Source: an uncultured Algibacter sp.
GTDB lineage: Bacteria; Bacteroidota; Bacteroidia; Flavobacteriales; Flavobacteriaceae
Assembly: GCF_947487605.1 (NCBI RefSeq)
Contig: NZ_CANKXK010000009.1
Coordinates: forward strand, 106,178-170,177
Direction: 5' to 3'
Length of the DNA stretch: 64,000 nucleotides
The position numbers and the translations under genes are program-made. Below are positions 1 through 7,683 of this stretch, piece after piece (the stretch's first letter is position 1; each line of letters starts with the position of its first letter). Under the pieces are notes generated by a model. The model was not told the DNA's origin. It worked only from the letters and a program-made list of their open reading frames with translations, and made no database searches.

Positions 1-1
1 T

Positions 2-274
2 GCTAGTTTGGGTTATGATTTTTGTAAAAACACTTTTGCGTCATTAAACTATCAGTTTGTTGGAAGTAGAACGGATACTAATTTTTCAACATTTGCAAAC
101 GAAGATTTAAGTGCTTATTCTTTAATTGATTTATATTTCAGTCATAAATTAATTAAGAGTAAAGTGAAGCTTTTCGCAAATATTTCTAATTTATTAAATG
201 AAGATTATTTTGAAATCCTGGGATATACCACAAAAGGAAGAAATGTGAGTTTAGGGTTGAATCTTAATTTGTAG
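2..274 (+). CDS. TonB-dependent receptor, C-terminal fragment
   Basis: The reading frame is open from the left edge and ends after about 90 residues, so only the 3' end of the gene is present. The residues alternate polar and hydrophobic as in outer-membrane beta strands, and contain a phrase (LFANISNLLNEDYFEILGYTTKG) typical of the last strands of TonB-dependent receptors, followed by a short final strand. Such receptors import siderophores, vitamin B12 or sugars through the outer membrane. The substrate cannot be told from this piece. The neighbouring Dph6-like gene is on the opposite strand and converges on it. A BtuB-type vitamin B12 receptor is possible but is only a guess. Confidence 0.8.
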   Translation, partial: ASLGYDFCKNTFASLNYQFVGSRTDTNFSTFANEDLSAYSLIDLYFSHKLIKSKVKLFANISNLLNEDYFEILGYTTKGRNVSLGLNLNL

Positions 275-280
275 ATTTCA

Positions 281-311
281 GACCTGTTAGGTTTTTAAAA
301 CCTGACAGGTC
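281..311. terminator. Palindromic repeat acting as two-way terminator
   Basis: A near-perfect inverted repeat, GACCTGTTAGG / CCTGACAGGTC with a T/A-rich centre, is followed by TTTTTATTTT. It sits between two convergent genes (ends at 274 and 315), where a bidirectional terminator is expected. It belongs to a dispersed family also found at 54665, 56326, 56374, 56425 and 60207. Confidence 0.65.
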
Positions 312-314
312 TTT

Positions 315-1085
315 TTATTTTGGGAGTAAATCGCAATACCAAACACCGTATTTTTCAGCACTTGTTTTACATACAGTATCATCATCTGTTTTAGGCGTAT
401 CATATTCTCGATACACTTTTTCTCCAATAGTAAAATCAATTGGGTTTTTAAATATAGGGCCATCAAAACAAAAGGTATGAAACTCACCGTTTTCGCCACA
501 AGGGTCAACTTCCTTGGGTAAATTATCTATAAATTTTTTGTCTATTATTGTTCCCACAAAGTCTTCATTAAAGTATTTAGAATTGGCGCATACAATAATC
601 GTTTTAAAGCCTAAATCTAAAAACTCATTTAAAAGTGCTTTGGTATTTCGTTTCCATAGTGGATATACAGAAGTCAAATTTTGTTTTGCTAATTGTTTGT
701 CTCTATAGGCTCTTAAATCTTCAAGGAAAATATCTCCAAAAGCTGAATGTGTAAAATTATCAGATTTTAATCTTAAAACAACTTCGGTTATTTTTTGTTC
801 ATAAATAGCCATACTAGGCATTTCTGGAAGTTCTATTAAACTAGCAGGAATGTTAAGTGCATCAGTTTGAGCAATTAATAACTCTTTTCTTAAACCATGC
901 ATGGAAACACGATTGTAATGGGAATTTATGGTTGTAATTAGTTCATCAACAGAATAGTTGTTATTCTGTAATAAATGATATAAGGCTAAAGCAGAATCTT
1001 TACCAGAACTCCAGTTGAAATAGGTTTTGTATTTATTCAATAATGAGTCTTTGTATAATGGCTTTAGGAAATTCTCTATCATCAA
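315..1085 (-). CDS. Dph6-like PP-loop ATP-binding protein (diphthine-ammonia ligase family)
   Basis: This is a 256-residue protein of the ATP_bind_4 / COG2102 family. A PP-loop SSGKDS lies at residues 26-31, and the family signature GENGEFHT starts at residue 197. Eukaryotic and archaeal Dph6 amidates diphthine on elongation factor 2, but bacteria lack diphthamide, so the bacterial substrate is not known to me. An adenylating amidotransferase-like reaction is the reasonable inference. The ATG at 1085 overlaps the upstream S41 peptidase gene by 53 bp. A TTG at 1040 would begin the protein NKYKTYFNWSSGKDS, closer to the usual family start, with only 8 bp overlap. The two genes are probably co-transcribed. 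Confidence 0.8.
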   Translation of the reverse strand: MMIENFLKPLYKDSLLNKYKTYFNWSSGKDSALALYHLLQNNNYSVDELITTINSHYNRVSMHGLRKELLIAQTDALNIPASLIELPEMPSMAIYEQKITEVVLRLKSDNFTHSAFGDIFLEDLRAYRDKQLAKQNLTSVYPLWKRNTKALLNEFLDLGFKTIIVCANSKYFNEDFVGTIIDKKFIDNLPKEVDPCGENGEFHTFCFDGPIFKNPIDFTIGEKVYREYDTPKTDDDTVCKTSAEKYGVWYCDLLPK

Positions 1086-2517
1086 TTAATTTACCTCCAG
1101 ATAAACTAGCGTTTTCAAACGAATCCAAAATGCCTAAGCTGTTGTTTTTGATTTTACTAGATTTTCCTGAACCTGTAATTTCTCCAATAGCCTCAGCTAA
1201 GAGAGGTTCATTTTCATCGCCTAAAATCCCAAGGTTTGTTCTAGTTTCGCTTAAAGGAGTATTAGGTTCAAGACCATTAAAAAAGTCTGTGTTATCATTT
1301 ACATTAGAGAATTTAAATACTAAAGGTTGAAGTGCATAAGTATGATTTGGGTTAGCTCCTTGGCGTTTAAAATCTGGAGAGTCATAAATTGTAAACGACC
1401 CTTGATATTTACCTCTGGTATTTTGTCCAATTTGCACTACATCAATATAGGGCTCTAAAGCATTAATTACTAATTCACTTGCAGAAGCACTGTTGCGAGT
1501 TGTTAGGAAATAAACTTTAGTTAAATTAAGACTGTTTAAAGTTAAACCATCTTCATTATCAATAAATCGATCCAATAAAAACTCAGGGTCTTGATCTTCA
1601 AATAACGGTTGCAATTCACTGTTATATAATCTTTTATTAAGTACTTCACCCGTAAATTGACCTGTAATTAAACTTGATAATAGTATTGCTTTAGTGTTAA
1701 AACCACCGCCATTATAGCGCAAGTCAACTACTAAGTCTGTAACTGAAGCACTTTTAAAAGAGCCAAATGCATCGTTTAATTCAGAAGAACTTCCATTAAA
1801 TCCATTATACATGAGATAGCCAATGGTTTTACCCCCAACATTTAATACTTTACTAACATGAATGGGGTTTTCTATAAATTCTTCTTTTACGAGAGTAATA
1901 CTTTGATTCAAAGGTGTTACAAAATCATCAGCTGTATCTGGCGTTCCGTTAGTATTATAAGTTCCTAAATCTAAGCTAAAACTATTTGCATTAAGTAAAG
2001 AGTAATTATTATCTATAGGCGAATTATAAAATAATTCTGTTCCATTTACAGCATAAAAAATATCGCCTCGCTTTATACCTTTATCATCAGCATCACTTTC
2101 TGGAAAAACGTATAGAACAATCCCATATCTTACGGGGTCATTATCTGATCGACTAATAAAAGTGTATTGCATACCAGAAGTAAGCCCTCTAGCATTTAAA
2201 AAGTCATCATTTGCAAAATAGTCATCTGTAATCCAACTAAATTGGTCTATTGTAGGCCTATTATATATTAAACTTTCAAATAATTCTTCCGGAGAGGAAA
2301 AACTATTTAAATAATCTGCATATTCACCGTTATTAGAGAAACGATCGTTTGCAAGATTAGGACTATTATCTTTATATAGGTAAAAGGCATTCATACCTTT
2401 CCATACAAAATCGTTTATTTGGCTTGCAGTAATGGTATTATCATCATTGTCTTCAAAGCAACTTGTAAATAAAAAACAAGTAACAATCAAGACTAACAGT
2501 GCTTTATAATTTTTCAT
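1033..2517 (-). CDS. S41 family C-terminal-processing peptidase, lipoprotein
   Basis: The chosen ATG at 2517 gives 494 residues beginning with a lipoprotein signal (MKNYKALLVLIV...LFTSC, Cys 20), so an upstream in-frame ATG at 2577 is unlikely to be used. The fold is that of S41 tail-specific proteases: an N-terminal region, a PDZ-like segment around GIKRGDIFYAVNG, then the catalytic domain with VVDLRYNGGG and the serine motif TRNSASASE at about residue 345. It is probably anchored in the periplasm or on the outer membrane, cleaving unfolded or C-terminally tagged proteins. The Asp/Asn-rich stretch after Cys 20 resembles the lipoprotein export signal of surface lipoproteins in Bacteroidota. 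The substrate is unknown. Confidence 0.88.
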   Translation of the reverse strand: MKNYKALLVLIVTCFLFTSCFEDNDDNTITASQINDFVWKGMNAFYLYKDNSPNLANDRFSNNGEYADYLNSFSSPEELFESLIYNRPTIDQFSWITDDYFANDDFLNARGLTSGMQYTFISRSDNDPVRYGIVLYVFPESDADDKGIKRGDIFYAVNGTELFYNSPIDNNYSLLNANSFSLDLGTYNTNGTPDTADDFVTPLNQSITLVKEEFIENPIHVSKVLNVGGKTIGYLMYNGFNGSSSELNDAFGSFKSASVTDLVVDLRYNGGGFNTKAILLSSLITGQFTGEVLNKRLYNSELQPLFEDQDPEFLLDRFIDNEDGLTLNSLNLTKVYFLTTRNSASASELVINALEPYIDVVQIGQNTRGKYQGSFTIYDSPDFKRQGANPNHTYALQPLVFKFSNVNDNTDFFNGLEPNTPLSETRTNLGILGDENEPLLAEAIGEITGSGKSSKIKNNSLGILDSFENASLSGGKLIDDREFPKAIIQRLIIE

Positions 2518-2663
2518 AGCTTTTTCTATATAAAGTTTAGTCTTTAAAACCCTAAATTTACTTACAATATTGTGCAATTAAAAATTTTTGTAACAAAATA
2601 CATAGTTGTTCGTCGTAATATCAAATAGCAATAACTAAGCTGTTTTATTAAACCAAACCAAAA

Positions 2664-3173
2664 ATGACTCAAAGCGAGTTTTTAAATATTGTAATGCCTT
2701 TTAAAGATAAGGTCTTTAGATTAGCAAAGCGCTTATTGGTTTCTACCGAAGAAGCTGAAGATGCGACGCAAGAGGTGCTGTTGAAATTATGGAATAACAA
2801 AGCTAAAATTGCAGAGTATAAAAATGTAGAAGCATTTTCCATGACTATGACAAAGAATTTTTGTTTCGATAAACTTAAATCTAAACAGGCACAGAATTTG
2901 AAAATTGTACATAGCAATTATGAAGACAAACAAACGGCATTACAAAAACAAGTTGAATTAAATGATAGTGTAAGTTGGGTAGCTAAGATTATTGAAGACT
3001 TACCAGAGCAACAAAAATTAATAATTCAATTAAGAGATATAGAAGAATACGATTATGATGAGATTGCAAAAATGCTAGATATGAATAATACAGCAGTTCG
3101 TGTAAACTTATCTAGAGCAAGAAAAACAATAAGAGAAAAATTAACTAATACACATAATTATGGTATTAAATAA
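2664..3173 (+). CDS. ECF-type RNA polymerase sigma factor
   Basis: The 169-residue protein has the two sigma-70 domains of the extracytoplasmic-function group. Region 2 covers roughly residues 8-75 ([20 protein letters not shown]). Region 4 covers residues 105-160, with a helix-turn-helix around [26 protein letters not shown]. The start ATG overlaps nothing. Its 3' end overlaps the next gene by 14 bp, which suggests translational coupling with the putative anti-sigma partner. The two DUF4252 genes downstream form the usual Bacteroidota cluster and are the likely cotranscribed targets. The inducing signal is unknown. Confidence 0.92.
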   Translation: MTQSEFLNIVMPFKDKVFRLAKRLLVSTEEAEDATQEVLLKLWNNKAKIAEYKNVEAFSMTMTKNFCFDKLKSKQAQNLKIVHSNYEDKQTALQKQVELNDSVSWVAKIIEDLPEQQKLIIQLRDIEEYDYDEIAKMLDMNNTAVRVNLSRARKTIREKLTNTHNYGIK

Positions 3174-3636
3174 TATAGAAAAATTACTAAAAAAGTACGA
3201 AAACGGCGAAACAACTATTAAAGAAGAGCAAGTGTTGAAAAACTATTTTTCCAGCGACACTGTAGCACCTCATTTAGAAATGTACAAACCTATGTTCGAC
3301 TATTTTTTGGTAAACCAACAAGAACAATTTACTAAAGACATTCCGTTAAACACTAAACGTATTTTTAATTACAAATGGATTTCTGTCGCTGCAGTAGCGG
3401 TTTTAATGTTGGGGTTTTATTTTAGTAATTCATTTAATAGTGATCTAGGCACTTATAGTGAATCTGAAAAAGAACTAGCTTATAATGAAGTTGTAAAATC
3501 TTTAGAAATGATTTCTAGTCATTTCAATAAAGGAACTTCAACTGTAGGATATTTAAATGAAGTTAATAAAGGAACTTCGGCTTTAGGATATCTAAACGAA
3601 ATAGATAATACAACAAGTATAATTTTTAAGAACTAA
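3160..3636 (+). CDS. Small single-pass membrane protein, probable anti-sigma partner
   Basis: The 158-residue protein starts inside the sigma gene (14-bp overlap). Residues 1-70 are charged and presumably cytoplasmic. One membrane helix lies at about 72-88 ([16 protein letters not shown]), and the rest would be periplasmic. That is the topology of an anti-sigma factor, and the gene position fits, but I see no classical zinc-binding anti-sigma motif (HxxxCxxC), so the assignment rests on context. The C-terminal tail contains a 13-residue tandem repeat. An alternative is a membrane accessory protein without direct sigma binding. Confidence 0.65.
   Translation: MVLNNIEKLLKKYENGETTIKEEQVLKNYFSSDTVAPHLEMYKPMFDYFLVNQQEQFTKDIPLNTKRIFNYKWISVAAVAVLMLGFYFSNSFNSDLGTYSESEKELAYNEVVKSLEMISSHFNKGTSTVGYLNEVNKGTSALGYLNEIDNTTSIIFKN
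3526..3603 (+). repeat. 39-bp tandem duplication inside the anti-sigma-like gene
   Basis: Two in-frame 39-bp units start at 3526 and 3565 and encode [13 protein letters not shown] and [13 protein letters not shown]. The copies differ at a few, mostly third, codon positions, so the duplication is old enough to have drifted while the amino-acid pattern was kept. Confidence 0.9.
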
Positions 3637-3655
3637 TTAAATCAAAAATCAAAAA

Positions 3656-4252
3656 ATGAAAACTTTAAATAATTTAAAAACAAGAACAATGAAAAATAGA
3701 TTAATAGTTTTGGTAATGGCAATTATGTTATTGCCAATAACAGGAATGGCTCAAAAAAGTGTTTTTGAGAAGTATAGCGATAGTCCAGATGTTACATATG
3801 TAAATATTAAGCCTAAAATGTTTCAAATGCTAGCAAAAATGGGTGTTAATATAGACGATCCAGAAGCTAAATCATATATGGAAATGGTTAAAAGTATTAC
3901 TAGCTTTAAAACCATAGTAACAGATAATAAAGGTATTTCTTCAGACATTTCTAAATGGGTAAAATCGCGTTCTAGCTCTTTAGAGGAATTAATGGAAGTA
4001 AAAGATGACGGTACAGAAGTTAAGTTTTATGTACAAGAAGGAAAAGATGCAGATCATGTAAAGGAACTTTTAATCTTTGTTAGTGGAATAGATAAAGCTA
4101 TGAAAGGAAAAGGTGTTGAAATTAATGGTGAAAATCGTAGCATAGAAACCGTAGTAGTTTCACTTACAGGAAATATTAATTTGAACGAAATTTCTAAACT
4201 TACCGATAAAATGAATATTCCAGGAGGTAAGCATTTAGATAAAAAGGAATAA
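3656..4252 (+). CDS. DUF4252 domain protein, exported
   Basis: This is a member of the DUF4252 family, which is common beside ECF sigma genes in Bacteroidota and has no established function. The reading frame begins at 3656, but a second ATG at 3689 starts a clean signal peptide (MKNRLIVLVMAIMLLPITGMAQ) and may be the real start, giving 187 residues. The mature part alternates charged helices with short strands (TVSFKTIVTDNKG-like segments) and lacks cysteines. It lies 19 bp after the anti-sigma-like gene and probably belongs to the same transcript. The paralogue at 4343 is a lipoprotein, so the two may act as a pair in the periplasm. Confidence 0.75.
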   Translation: MKTLNNLKTRTMKNRLIVLVMAIMLLPITGMAQKSVFEKYSDSPDVTYVNIKPKMFQMLAKMGVNIDDPEAKSYMEMVKSITSFKTIVTDNKGISSDISKWVKSRSSSLEELMEVKDDGTEVKFYVQEGKDADHVKELLIFVSGIDKAMKGKGVEINGENRSIETVVVSLTGNINLNEISKLTDKMNIPGGKHLDKKE

Positions 4253-4281
4253 TAACAATCAATCTTAAAATGAACAGTTGT

Positions 4282-4313
4282 GATATGCTGATAAGTAATT
4301 TCATCAGCATATC
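4282..4313 (+). other. 11-bp stem hairpin between the two DUF4252 genes
   Basis: GATATGCTGAT (4282-4292) and ATCAGCATATC (4303-4313) form a perfect 11-bp stem with a 10-base loop. No run of T follows, so it is not a standard terminator. It could be an mRNA processing or stability element separating expression of the two DUF4252 genes. Confidence 0.55.
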
Positions 4314-4342
4314 GTAATTGTCAATCAAAAAACAATCAACCA

Positions 4343-4885
4343 ATGAAACAAATATTCAACTATATAGCTTCTATACTTTTAATAGCTACTATTTTTACTA
4401 GTTGTAACAATGGTCCAACTTTACAACGTTATTTTGTAGATAGCCAAGAATCTGCCAATTTTATTTCGCAGGATGTACCACTATCAATGGTTAAAATTGA
4501 TGCTAGTGCATTTACCGAAGATCAAAAGGAAGCTTATAATTCAGTAAAGCGATTAAACTTTTTGGGTTATAGAGCAAATGAAAATAATGGAGCAACACTA
4601 CAAAGTGAAATTGAAAAAGTAAAAACTATTTTAAGTGATGACAAATACAACGACTTAATGGAGTTTAGCGATAAAGGAAATAAAATTGTTGTGAAATATA
4701 TTGGAGATGATGATGAAGCAGATGAGGTAATAATCTTTGGAAGTGCTAAAGAATTAGGTTTTGGTGTTGTACGCGTTTTAGGAAACAATATGAGTCCAGA
4801 TAAAATGGTGACTTTGGTTTCAGCTTTAAAAGATGCGAATGTAGATGAATCTAATGTTCAGGATATTATGAATTTTTTTAAATAA
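4343..4885 (+). CDS. DUF4252 domain lipoprotein
   Basis: This is a second DUF4252 protein of 180 residues. A lipoprotein signal MKQIFNYIASILLIATIFTSC puts the acylated cysteine at residue 21. The body resembles the preceding protein in length and layout (VKTILSDDKYNDLMEFSDKGN, then VIIFGSAKELGFGVVRVLG). It ends the sigma / anti-sigma / DUF4252 cluster and is followed by a strong terminator at 4911. The function is not known. Membership of a sigma-controlled envelope stress cassette is inferred from position. Confidence 0.8.
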   Translation: MKQIFNYIASILLIATIFTSCNNGPTLQRYFVDSQESANFISQDVPLSMVKIDASAFTEDQKEAYNSVKRLNFLGYRANENNGATLQSEIEKVKTILSDDKYNDLMEFSDKGNKIVVKYIGDDDEADEVIIFGSAKELGFGVVRVLGNNMSPDKMVTLVSALKDANVDESNVQDIMNFFK

Positions 4886-4910
4886 ATTATAGTATTAATG
4901 TTAATGAAAA

Positions 4911-4938
4911 AAGGGTTGCTAATTAGCAACCCTTTTTT
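4911..4938. terminator. Perfect hairpin terminator, convergent genes
   Basis: AAGGGTTGCTAA and its exact complement TTAGCAACCCTT (4911-4934) are flanked by A6 on the left and T8 on the right. It can therefore stop transcription from both sides, between the DUF4252 gene (end 4885) and the small membrane gene (end 4939). Confidence 0.9.
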
Positions 4939-5130
4939 TTATTCTTGATCTTTAGGAGTATCCTCTTTTTCTTGACCTTGGACATAAAGTAAATTACCTA
5001 TTATAACAAGAAAAACAATTGTAAGAACCGTTAAAACAACAAAATTATCTAGAATGTTTAGTATTCCAGTTACAAAAATACCTGCCGTAAGAACGCCACA
5101 AAGTATTAATGATTGTTTATCGCTTAACAT
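4939..5130 (-). CDS. Small two-helix membrane protein
   Basis: This 63-residue protein has two predicted membrane helices (about residues 8-25 and 29-50) and a charged C-terminal tail (QGQEKEDTPKDQE). It lies one base downstream of purB on the same strand, so it is probably expressed from the purB transcript, and its own stop codon abuts the bidirectional terminator. I do not recognise a family. The clear hydrophobic pattern and tight spacing support a real gene rather than a chance frame. Confidence 0.6.
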   Translation of the reverse strand: MLSDKQSLILCGVLTAGIFVTGILNILDNFVVLTVLTIVFLVIIGNLLYVQGQEKEDTPKDQE

Positions 5131-5131
5131 A

Positions 5132-6475
5132 TTATATTCCTGTATAGTTGCTAGGAGAAATAGCTTTTAATTCTAATTTTATTGTATCAGAGACATCCAA
5201 AGTATCTATAAAATTAGAAATAGAAATCTGATTTATTTTTTCGTTCGTTCTTGTTAACCCTTTTAAAGCTTCATATGGATTTGGATAGCCTTCTCTACGC
5301 AATATTGTTTGTATAGCTTCTGCAACAACCGCCCAATTATTTTCTAAATCTTCAGCAAATTTACTTTCGTTTAGTAATAGTTTGCCAAGTCCTTTTAAGG
5401 TGGATTTAAAACCAATTAGTGTATGTCCAAAAGGGACGCCAACATTTCGTAATACCGTGCTATCGGTTAAATCTCTTTGTAGTCTAGAAATAGGTAATTT
5501 CGCAGATAAGTGTTCGAAAATAGCGTTTGCAATACCTAAATTGCCTTCAGAATTTTCAAAGTCAATGGGGTTCACTTTATGTGGCATTGCAGAACTTCCA
5601 ACCTCACCAGCTTTAATTTTTTGTTTGAAATAATCCATTGAGACATAGGTCCAAATATCTCTATTTAAATCAATTATAATGGTATTAATTCGCTTCAAAG
5701 TATCAAACAAAGCTGCCATGTGGTCATAATGCTCGATTTGTGTGGTTGGAAACGAATGTTGTAAACCTAATTTTTCTTGTACAAAACTGCCACCAAAAGC
5801 TTTCCAGTCAATATTTGGGTACGCTACATGATGTGCATTAAAATTACCAGTTGCACCGCCAAACTTTGCAGCACTAGGTATATCGTTTAATAAATTAAAT
5901 TGTTCTTCAAGACGCACTACAAAAACTTCAATTTCTTTTCCAAGTCGGGTAGGAGATGCTGGTTGCCCATGTGTTCTAGCTAACATAGAAATAGCTGCCC
6001 AGTCTTTAGATAAGGCCTTTAGTTTTTCTAAAACTATAAAATATTCAGGAACATAAATAGCGTTCATAGCTTCCTTAATACTTAAAGGAATAGCTGTATT
6101 GTTAATGTCTTGAGAGGTCAATCCAAAATGGATAAACTCTTTGTATTGGGATAAGCCTAAGGCATCAAATTTTTCTTTTATAAAATATTCAACCGCTTTA
6201 ACATCATGATTGGTGACACTTTCAATTTTTTTAATAGCTAAAGCATCATCAGAAGAAAACGTTTGATATATCTTTCTTAAGGCATCAAAATGTGAACTGT
6301 TAACAGACTTAAGCTGAGGTAAAGGAACTTCGCAAAGCGCAATAAAATATTCTATTTCAACTAAAACACGATATTTTATTAAGGCTTCTTCAGAAAAATA
6401 TGGAGCTAGTTCATTGACTTTACTTCTGTAACGTCCATCTATTGGAGAGATGGCATTTAAGGCGGATAACGACAT
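5132..6475 (-). CDS. purB: Adenylosuccinate lyase
   Basis: The enzyme of 447 residues cleaves adenylosuccinate to AMP and SAICAR to AICAR in purine synthesis. It belongs to the long PurB type like that of E. coli. Visible motifs are HFGLTSQDINNT (117-127), the catalytic histidine motif THGQP (168-172) and the flexible signature loop SSAMPHKVNP (294-303) with the catalytic serine. The start ATG at 6475 follows a good Bacteroidota -7 box at 6501. The length is normal for the family. Confidence 0.97.
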   Translation of the reverse strand: MSLSALNAISPIDGRYRSKVNELAPYFSEEALIKYRVLVEIEYFIALCEVPLPQLKSVNSSHFDALRKIYQTFSSDDALAIKKIESVTNHDVKAVEYFIKEKFDALGLSQYKEFIHFGLTSQDINNTAIPLSIKEAMNAIYVPEYFIVLEKLKALSKDWAAISMLARTHGQPASPTRLGKEIEVFVVRLEEQFNLLNDIPSAAKFGGATGNFNAHHVAYPNIDWKAFGGSFVQEKLGLQHSFPTTQIEHYDHMAALFDTLKRINTIIIDLNRDIWTYVSMDYFKQKIKAGEVGSSAMPHKVNPIDFENSEGNLGIANAIFEHLSAKLPISRLQRDLTDSTVLRNVGVPFGHTLIGFKSTLKGLGKLLLNESKFAEDLENNWAVVAEAIQTILRREGYPNPYEALKGLTRTNEKINQISISNFIDTLDVSDTIKLELKAISPSNYTGI

Positions 6476-6500
6476 AATTTTGTTTGATTTTTTGAAGTTG

Positions 6501-6508
6501 CAAAGATA
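6501..6508 (-). promoter_or_regulatory. -7 box upstream of purB
   Basis: On the minus strand the sequence reads TATCTTTG, an exact TAnnTTTG Bacteroidota -7 element, 25 bases before the purB start codon. Confidence 0.6.
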
Positions 6509-6546
6509 GAAAAGAAAGTTTGAAGCACGAAGTTAGATGACCGAAG

Positions 6547-7113
6547 TTATTGCTTTTTAATCTTTTTTAAAATATGTCTAGCTCTTGCCTTAAATCCAGA
6601 ACTTTGTATTTGGAAATCCCTTTCTAATATTAAAACTAATTCTGGATGAACCCAATCGTATTCTTTACCTAATAAAAACAGGGCGTTCATGGAGTAAGCT
6701 TTAGGAGCTATTTTCTCGTCATTTATCATAAAATCGAAACAGGTTTCTATAATGCGTTCTCTATGTGTTTCGGTTAATACGTTTTTAATGTTGTTGTTTG
6801 TTTTAGATGTGTAAGATTTGGCGAGAAACTCACATATTTTTGCTATTGGCCGAACGGCAGAATCCATATGAACGCGTTTCATGTTTTTAGTAAACATATT
6901 TAAATATGGGATTATAATTTCTATATCATTATTACACATAAATTCAAAAACCCAAGCAGCACGTGGCGATATTTTATCGTCTACCATAAAAAGAATGTCT
7001 AACAGCTTCGGAATTAAATCTGGATTATCCGTTACTAAATTTGCATAATACAAACGTTTTTCACGAGAATGGTTTACATAATTTAATTCGTTATAAAGTT
7101 CTGCTGTAGTCAA
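6547..7113 (-). CDS. HEAT-like protein linked to purB, start uncertain
   Basis: The protein has about 188 residues, all helical with paired-helix spacing (ELYNELNYVNHSREKRL, KLLDILFMVDDKISPRAAWVFEF, ARHILKKIKKQ). It resembles a conserved flavobacterial protein found beside purB, which databases sometimes mislabel adenylosuccinate lyase. It has none of the lyase motifs. The open frame runs on to 7356 across the opposite-strand haem-protein gene, which is implausible. The likely start is TTG at 7113. Just upstream, an ATG in another frame (codons M-K-S-I-stop) would join this frame as M-K-I-D-L if one more A were present in the AAA run. That suggests a one-base loss or a sequencing error. Confidence 0.65.
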   Translation of the reverse strand: MTTAELYNELNYVNHSREKRLYYANLVTDNPDLIPKLLDILFMVDDKISPRAAWVFEFMCNNDIEIIIPYLNMFTKNMKRVHMDSAVRPIAKICEFLAKSYTSKTNNNIKNVLTETHRERIIETCFDFMINDEKIAPKAYSMNALFLLGKEYDWVHPELVLILERDFQIQSSGFKARARHILKKIKKQ

Positions 7114-7150
7114 ATCGATTTCATTATTTTTATAGAATAAAAGTATTAAA

Positions 7151-7624
7151 ATGAAGATTATAAAAAAAGTGCTGTTGCTTTTGTTAGTTGTTTTTGTTGT
7201 AGCACAGTTTTTCCGACCAGAAAAATATTCAGGAGATATTAGTTCCATTGAACCTTTTCTAGCAGAAACCAATCCTCCAGAGAGTGTAAAACTCATATTA
7301 AAAGAAAATTGTTTCGATTGCCATAGCGATGTAACTCGATATCCTTGGTATAACAATATAACTCCTGTAAACTATTGGTTAAAAGGGCATATAGATGTAG
7401 GAAAGCATCATTTTAATGTCTCGAATTGGATAGGTAATTCTACGAAGCGAAAAGACCATAAATTTGAAGAACTTATAGAAATGGTTGAAGCTAAAGAAAT
7501 GCCATTAAAATCTTATACTTGGGTGCATACCGAAGCTAAACTTTCCAATGAGCAAATACAAATGGTTGTTGATTGGGCAAAATTAGTGCGTTTAAAATAT
7601 GGGCTGGAATCTTTGCCACAGTAA
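7151..7624 (+). CDS. Haem-binding domain protein, c-type haem
   Basis: The 157-residue protein has an N-terminal membrane anchor or uncleaved signal (MKIIKKVLLLLLVVFVVAQFF). A CxxCH haem motif, CFDCH, lies at residues 54-58, followed by SDVTRYPWY, which is characteristic of the Bacteroidota haem-binding (Haem_bd) family. A later Met in KEMPLKSYTW could be the second axial ligand. It would sit in the periplasm and carry electrons or sense redox state; no partner is visible. It is divergent from the HEAT-like gene, with only 37 bp between the two starts. Confidence 0.85.
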   Translation: MKIIKKVLLLLLVVFVVAQFFRPEKYSGDISSIEPFLAETNPPESVKLILKENCFDCHSDVTRYPWYNNITPVNYWLKGHIDVGKHHFNVSNWIGNSTKRKDHKFEELIEMVEAKEMPLKSYTWVHTEAKLSNEQIQMVVDWAKLVRLKYGLESLPQ

Positions 7625-7683
7625 GCAGTAATTTAGAGCACAAGAGAGAAATTGCATAATATTAATTAAACATTTGTGAATTC

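Noticed and set aside
287..508. 73-codon minus-strand ORF near the left edge
   Set aside because: It overlaps the 3' end of the Dph6-like gene in another frame, and its translation is out-of-frame reading of the same region.
6547..7113. Second adenylosuccinate lyase
   Set aside because: Similar proteins carry that label in databases, but the sequence lacks the THGQP and SSAMPHKVNP motifs and is only helical repeats.
7114..7356. N-terminal extension of the HEAT-like gene to ATG 7356
   Set aside because: The extra 81 residues are antisense to the haem-binding protein and its signal peptide; they are not conserved-looking and include a long hydrophobic run mirrored from the other strand.
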